DNA from: Lineus longissimus
Taxonomy: Eukaryota > Nemertea > Pilidiophora > Heteronemertea > Lineidae
NCBI RefSeq assembly: GCF_910592395.1
Contig: NC_088308.1
Coordinates: 8,013,001-8,077,000 of the forward strand
Direction: 5' to 3'
Length of the DNA stretch: 64,000 bases
Position 1 is the first letter of the stretch. Every line of letters begins with the position of its first letter. Made by a program: the position numbers and the translations under genes. Positions 57,910 to 64,000 of the stretch are shown one piece after another. The notes below the pieces were generated by a model, which worked only from the letters and a program-made list of their open reading frames with translations, did not search any database and was not told the origin of the DNA.

Positions 57910-59350
57910 ATCGTATACAGGTATGGTCTCTGTAGCCACAAACAAGTTCCTTGACAAATTTTTCAACAAATAAGTGGGGCTAATTCTCCAGGGGAACTAA
58001 ATTTTCACTATCCCAAGTTATCTGGCCAGGTTATAAGCACTTGGAACAGCTGACATTGATAAACCGGTGTTTGATAGGTGCATAATCAGTGCATAGCTTT
58101 TACAGTTGTATAGTAATGTAGTTGCTTTTATTGTAGATAGACCCAACCCTTTGTATACGTAGTTAATCATGACAACAGTTACTGAAGCACTGATACCTAA
58201 AGTCCTACTGGTGATACTTTTGGTGAAATTTACTTTACTTTGATCTACATTTTTGCTCCACCCTCGCGGTTTTGTGGTGATCAATATCTCCATATCTGTA
58301 TCGATTCCTTAATTATGCCATGCATGTGCAACGTGCATGTGCACGTGCAACAACGGTTAGATCAAGGTCACAGTGTATATTGTTTTGAAACAGTGCATCG
58401 CCTTACAGGAAATAATATTTGTTCATACTTTTTTTTCTCTCCTAAGTGTCAAAGTTGGAAACCTAGGGGTTTTGGTTCTCAGTGCCTCAATATGTCATAA
58501 GTTTTATTTGTTCAACATCGCATGCATGATTGTTTCACAACTGTGTTTGCAAGGCAAAATAAAATGATGCTAAAAAATTCTAGGCCGCACGGGTTTGGTG
58601 AACATCTCACTCAAATCCTAAAAACGTTAACATTAATTCAGAGCAATCAAACCTTTGTCACATTAACCCATTACGTTTGGACCAATTGCTTGTCACAAGG
58701 TGCTCGTGACGTAATTGACGTCGTAGCAAATCGTGATCAGTTGATACGATGACGTCATAGACGATCACCGACAGGAAAATCTTGCTTCTCGTTTAGTTAT
58801 ATAGATAGGTGACATTTACACGAAAGATGTTGGAGTTCAAATTGGGCTTGTTGCCAGCACTAATAAAACGTCGTCGGTGTGACGTCGTACCCGATCGATG
58901 AATCGATTTCTTCGCCTGGCGATCTCGGATGAAAGGACACTTTATTGCTCAATTGATGTTCGTTTTTGTTTGGTTCTAAGAATCGTAACCGATTTTGTAA
59001 ATATCTATTGCACTAACTAGTAAATACCCGATCGTAGAACGGGTCTAGTCGAATAACGTATTTTTGGGATCCAAATACGTTGGTCTTGAATATTACATCA
59101 AAAATATGTACAGTATGTACACTCTGGTAGCAATGTATAATGACATCATGTTCCAGATTTACCTGAATATCTGGGAAGATATTGGATAGTTCTGGCTCAA
59201 AAACATGTCATGTATTGCCTTGTAATGTTGTTTCGAAAATCACCGCCCGTTTTGATCGTTTTGAGTAAAATATCATGAAAATATCACATTTTCAAAATAG
59301 CAAGGCCAAATATAATTTTTAAGTCCTGAAAAAGGTCCACCTCCAAGAAG
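57910..59350. other. Intergenic region, with a cluster of CRE-like sites
   Basis: No gene recognised. 58240-58275 matches one arm of the hairpin MITE at 8731. Between 58700 and 58890 there are four TGACGT(A/C) motifs, including a full TGACGTCA near 58751, which could be regulatory or chance. Confidence 0.35.
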
Positions 59351-59357
59351 TAATGTC

Positions 59358-59579
59358 TTAAAGGGAAAATATACGCACCAGCTAGGCAGGCAAGATAAAG
59401 TTAAACAAAACCGCCAATAGGGGTCTCTCACATCTCACAGTAGGTCAAAATGATTTACGCTTGTACGAGGAATATATTTAGTGCTGAGTCTGACATGACC
59501 AAGGGGCGTTACTGTGTATATTAATCACCTGAAGATGGCCAAATTAGTCCCTCTCCTCCTGTCTCTAGTCCCCCTTTAA
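59358..59579. mobile_element. MITE-like element, family 1 copy 2
   Basis: 222 bp with TTAAAGGG and CCCTTTAA ends. It is homologous throughout to 1962-2185 in the same orientation. Confidence 0.7.
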
Positions 59580-59645
59580 GACTGTTTTATGTACTGATTG
59601 ATTTGAAGACTTTCTGTGAAAGCAGTTGATAATACTTTCAGACAC

Positions 59646-59936
59646 ATCGTCGATGATTTCACGAAGTGACCAGTCCGCAATTTTTCTAAAATTGAGATAA
59701 CAGCGCCATCTGAGCTGTACTTGCCATGTCCACTTACACACCAATTATCATGGTGATATTCAAAGCCATTGTCAATTCTATAACGCTTTACCCTCTATTC
59801 ATGCATTTCGTGCCATTAACTCTTTCATATGTAATGTACAGAGTCATTCAAACTGCATGTATAAGGAATCTTTGAGTGGAGCTTTCTCAAAATTGATCAT
59901 TTTCTGATTGGTCACTTCCTGAAATGATCAACGACA
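59646..59936. mobile_element. MITE family 2, copy 2
   Basis: Inverted ends of about 27 bp (ATCGTCGATGATTTCACGAA and TTCCTGAAATGATCAACGAC) enclose a noncoding interior that matches 47130-47406 in reverse orientation. Confidence 0.75.
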
Positions 59937-60047
59937 TAAGGTAAATTCACATGGCTTTTGTCAAATGAAGTTCGATCAAGACGAGTGACGAAGTTCATTA
60001 TTCTTGCTTCGATTTAAGAGGCACAGGAACTGTAGCTTATGTATCTT

Positions 60048-60157
60048 TGTATATCGGGTGGCTCGCAAAAGCTGAGTACCCTACTTAAAATCAAACTGTA
60101 ATGATATTCTCAACCGTGAGGTATGTTCCATATTTTTGTTGGCCACCCGATATATCG
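60048..60157. mobile_element. Short inverted-repeat element
   Basis: TATATCGGGTGGC near the left end and GCCACCCGATATA near the right end form a 13-bp perfect inverted repeat around about 85 bp. It is a candidate small MITE. Confidence 0.5.
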
Positions 60158-60737
60158 CATGTATGTAAATATCATTCTTGTCACTAATTCAAATCAGAAT
60201 CGTTTACATACATAATTTGTAACATGCCCCAAGGGCTTATGTAATTTAATATCGAATTCTAAATTCTTAATTCTAAACTCTCGATTTTCTTCTCTTCTGT
60301 TCTATACACAAAACCACACGAGCTGGATATCTGAGGTATCATACTACACCCGAGTGATGGTCTTTGGCTTTATCACGAGCTATTGTTTTATAGCAAGGAA
60401 ATGACAAGAAATTCCCGATTCTCGGACACACGTAACATAATTATCATTATCAGCGCAATAAGAAATGCTTTGCTTGATGTAGCCAGTTTTGCGAATAATG
60501 TTCCCTTAAACGAGAGTGTTGGACAAATGCAAGCCCAAAAACCTTATTAAAAATTATTTTTCCTCCGCCATTGCTTGGTCCCATTCCGAGATGTCCGGTC
60601 TCATTCAAGGATGGTCCCATTCCTGGAGATCTTCGCTGTTCTAACTGAAGGAAACAAACCTTACATTTCTTTTTATTTTCGTGAACAGATACTCGCTTTG
60701 ACTGAAAATGCCTCGTTTTCGTCGGCTGTATGGTCCA

Positions 60738-60772
60738 AACCCCCCCCCCCCCCCCACACACACCCTTGTAAT
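60738..60772. repeat. Poly-C run followed by CA repeat
   Basis: A low-complexity homopolymer C tract runs into ACACACAC. Confidence 0.9.
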
Positions 60773-60861
60773 AGTCACCTTCAAACAGCACCATCAGACT
60801 ACCATGTACATGTAATACAAACACGGGATGTACAAGAACAGAGTCGACACGAGTCGTCTAC

Positions 60862-60955
60862 GCCCACCAGTATTTCAATCGAGGCAGTTAGGCCCACTCG
60901 CACTTCAACGGAAACAGCTAGACCCATCATAGTATTTCAATGGAAACAGCAAAGA
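60862..60955. repeat. About 33-bp imperfect tandem repeat
   Basis: Three units share (G/C)(T/C)A(T/C)TTCAA(T/C)(C/G)GA(G/A)(G/A)CAG followed by TTAGGCCCA- or CTAGACCCA-like sequence. Confidence 0.5.
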
Positions 60956-60959
60956 TATT

Positions 60960-63160
60960 GGCTTCTTTAGCGATGCCAGGTATCTAACTTCGATGATTCT
61001 TTTGACGATGAATCTCTTTGCTGTTTGGTACGACCCTAATGTACTTAGGCAGACAATCATTTATCCCAAGTGGCGCAGTTAGTAAGTCCTGAAAGAAACA
61101 CAGTCATTGAGCATCGACAAAAAGTGAGGTCGTTTACATGCATCATAAACCAAGCAAACGACGGATTATACAAAAACCTATCAATTCGCTGCGCTGACCG
61201 CTTGTAATCCATCCTAAAAGTTGCTTTCAACAATCATGATTCTTGTCATTTCACTTTCCATTGCCATCACGTAAATTGGACAGAAAAAAGGTAAGGCATG
61301 GTTCTTAATTCAAGCTACATTCTCGTAGCGAGAAAGCAACTGTTGTTCACTGAATAGGCTATCCAACCGTTCGCCTCCTAATTCTCAAATCGCCAGCATA
61401 GCCATTATTGTCAAGGAGCATTTTTTAAACTTTGCATTTGTATTAGTCGGCAGCATAATATTTTATGGCACTTGACGATTTCTTTCGATTAGAAAAAAAT
61501 AACGGTACAAGATTATGTAGGAGATTACCTCTTCTTTGGTAAAATAGAACATGCGCAAAATTAAAAACAAATCAATTTTTGAATTCGTGACAACAGTTTG
61601 GGCCAGAGGAATATGCTGTTATCGTGACATGTGAGGGGCTGAGGGGCTTATACTCCAGTCACAAAAACAAAAGTATCGGCGAAAATCATGCCGATCTACC
61701 CGGACAGCAGAGACCGCTGCGATCAATACGAGGTTTAGCCTTACAAGCATTGGATGAGACGAAGGGTTTTTAGAATTCGTTTGCATTGTGTTATAAAATT
61801 ATTCACAATTCACGAGTGCGTGAAAGAGATGGAGGTGCTTGCTATAGGCATACGGGTAGTTCCCCCTCGCAGGAAGTATATTTCTCAACAGTTAAAGCGA
61901 CGCAATGCTTTTTTCATTCTCCACGGTGTCACCATGGTATCATGCCCATCTCAAATCGTAAGCCGTCCCCTGGATTACATGTGATTTAATATTTTCAGCG
62001 TTTCACTCGCAATTAGCCTATAATGAGAATGTCAATGAAGCTACTTATATTGAGATGCAGTTCCCATAGCATCCAAACATTATCATTAGAATTGAACAAC
62101 AAAACAAGAGAATTAAGGAGGCGATTGACGTGTTATCTGAGACGGCTGAAATGGCTTTAAATATGGAGTCAAAATGTCAACAGGTACAATTATGTTTATT
62201 GGTCATCAAACAATCTATGAAGATACTGATTTACGTCTGAGCCAAACGGGGTCATACCTTATACCAAATATTGATTTACCAGAGCCAATGTGGCGACTCT
62301 CACCATCACACCATCACGTTTGGTGACTGAATCGACGTTATCCTTTAAGATCTTTAAGGCCTGGTCACATTAGGGCGTTTCCCACAGCAGTGGTAATCCC
62401 CAGTCATACGCCCGGCCCTATGATACAATGTAGTTGGTATTTGGTAATTCGTATCAGTCACTGCTGTTGGTGAAAAGCTTGAGTTTGATCAAAAATGAAT
62501 AAAATCATAAAAGTTCTAATATAACGCTTATGTAATGTATAACATTCTCAAAGCGCTTTACAAATTCAAATTCATAATTCAAATTCAAATTAATTACATT
62601 TATCGACCATCGTCTACAAGAACGCTCATTGGGTATTTATTCCCCTCAGCAATTCACTGATATTGCTCACTCGGCGTGTTCAACTATCATCTCTCTGCTC
62701 AACTAGAATGGCTGATATAAATTACCCGAAGTCACTTATCTGTCTATGTGATTGCCTTTAGGGTTGGCGAGAGTGACATAGCATGTAAACTTGGTGACAT
62801 GTCGCTTCCAGTCGTATAATACACTTTGGTAATGGACGCAGAGTCGAAAGCTTGTCGTCTTGCTCACGTTCAGGTTTGCAACAGTTGGCAACTTACTTAC
62901 GACTATATATATACAATACACATTGCTACAGGATTTCCTAATGACAAACTATGTGTGCGTTTGCAGCAATATTTTTAAATTCCGGATCGGACCTGTGCGT
63001 GAAGGCTTCTCCACAAACTTGTGCGAAAGTCGGAATGATTTACAGATCAATCCTCTCTTCTTCCCTATCGTACCGATTTACGCATAATGGTGCGGAGGCC
63101 TTTGTTACCTAACACTGGTGAAGATTGCGGTTAGCTTTGCGTTTTTTAACCTTTGTCCAT
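60960..63160. other. Region without a recognised gene
   Basis: AT-rich sequence with short frames. A stretch near 62560-62600 is CAAATTCAAATT-type low complexity. Confidence 0.4.
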
Positions 63161-63164
63161 GCAG

Positions 63165-63645
63165 TGCGGCAGAAAACGACAAAGGGGAAATTGCAAACGC
63201 ATCGCATATCGGACAGGTCTGTGGAGGCCAAAACGGCGAGGATAATAAAGTCGTACATGTATTCCAAGTCGTGGTTATGGCGGACGATCTAGATCAAAAT
63301 ACTTCTTCATATCCGTTTGATACACAGGTCAAATTTTGAGTTCATGATATTTCTGTTAAGTCCATTAAATATCGTTTGTCAATGAAATCTAGTATATAAC
63401 TATATATTGCTGTATTTAAACCTAGGAGATGATGTCGGAGTGACCGACAGATAGGGGGCGTGACCTCTCTGATATCTAATAGACTACGTGTAGCAAACAA
63501 GAGAAATGGTGATATTGCTTATCAGATCAGTGCAGACATCGTCGTCAACATGTTAAGAAATTCAGGAGATGATCTGGACGCAGTATTTGACACGGCGACC
63601 CTATTATGCGAGCTTATCAATAGTCAGCAAGCGGAGGCTGCTTGA
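63165..63645 (+). CDS. Possible last two exons of an unrecognised gene
   Basis: A pyrimidine-rich acceptor (TTTGTCCATGCAG) opens an exon at 63165-63327 that reads AAENDKGEIANASHIGQVCG and continues to SSYPFDTQ, with donor CAG/GTCAAA in phase 0. A second exon at 63451-63645 starts in phase 0 after GACCGACAG and reads IGGVTSLISNRLRVANKRNG, then ends SQQAEAA and stop. The frame joins cleanly, but the second acceptor has a poor pyrimidine tract and I do not recognise the product. Confidence 0.3.
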
Positions 63646-64000
63646 TCATGCCAACTAGGCACGATTTCAAGGATAAATCCATTAAGCAGGTATGGTTGGC
63701 TGCATTCTAATGTTATTAGATGCGCCTAATTAAGACGAGTAAGCTTCCGACAAGTCAAGACCGAAATATCCAAATTGATTGGTACTTATTACATGTAAGT
63801 ACTTTTTACTTCTCGCAAGAAGAAGATGTGGAAGTTGTTCACGGGTTATTTTTTGGTAAGATTTGCCATTGAACAGCTCTGTCTTTAATTACTTTTGTGA
63901 CTTAAGCGCAAGCTCAGCCCTACAGGATAAATTCAAAATAAAATAAAGTTTGTTTTGACATGTACATGCAATTTGAATGCGGGGAGTTGACTGTCGAAAA

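Overview
This is eukaryotic, intron-rich, repeat-rich animal DNA, most likely from a marine invertebrate bilaterian. Supporting signs are multi-exon genes with GT-AG introns, an M1 aminopeptidase, a rhodopsin-family peptide GPCR, a non-LTR retrotransposon relic, a pogo-like transposon with a CENP-B-type helix-turn-helix, and many small inverted-repeat (MITE-like) elements. The phylum cannot be fixed from the sequence. No bacterial operons, CRISPR arrays, rRNA genes or convincing tRNA genes were seen.

Layout. (1) About 1-3,700, minus strand: the 5' end of an aminopeptidase N-like gene (exon 1 with membrane anchor, exon 2 with the FPCFDEP motif); the rest lies beyond the window start. (2) About 4,070-9,390: MITE-like debris around a small three-exon secreted-protein gene (6,025-7,330, plus strand). 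(3) 9,396-12,817: a 57-bp satellite array of about 60 units, including a 1,481-bp higher-order duplication. (4) 11,849-34,656: a direct tandem duplication (copy A 11,849-23,402; copy B 23,403-34,656). Each copy holds part of the satellite, a promoter, a four-exon gene for a secreted Gly/Tyr/Ser-rich repeat protein (14,244-20,874 and 25,715-32,128), and the same degenerate 2,359-bp pogo-like transposon in intron 1. (5) 35,850-36,420: GAT-rich simple repeat. (6) 36,861-38,869, minus strand: the last two exons of an NPFF/SIFamide/NPY-like receptor. (7) 43,784-45,018: a frameshifted reverse-transcriptase relic. (8) 47,130-48,832: a MITE and a 97-bp inverted-repeat element. (9) 53,208-57,747, plus strand: a complete five-exon, 739-residue gene with three tandem ubiquitin/PB1-like domains and a helical C-terminal region. 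(10) 57,750-64,000: more MITEs, low-complexity DNA and a possible pair of terminal exons.

The most interesting feature is the small secreted-protein family. The single gene at 6,025 and the duplicated pair share a signal-peptide exon, a 48-nt phase-1/phase-1 exon ending in Leu-(Thr/Ala)-Asp, and a similar upstream region. Only the duplicated genes carry a terminal exon of decapeptide repeats of the form GGYSRSSYNT/GGYNSPSYNT, with 16 repeats in copy A and 8 in copy B. The composition resembles cement, silk or cuticle-like proteins; that role is inference. The two copies differ by a few dozen substitutions by eye. They also differ by a 31-bp insertion carrying a TATA-like motif in the copy-B promoter, two satellite units, and the coding-repeat length. 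These three differences, plus one small 1-bp indel, account exactly for the 300-bp length difference between copies.
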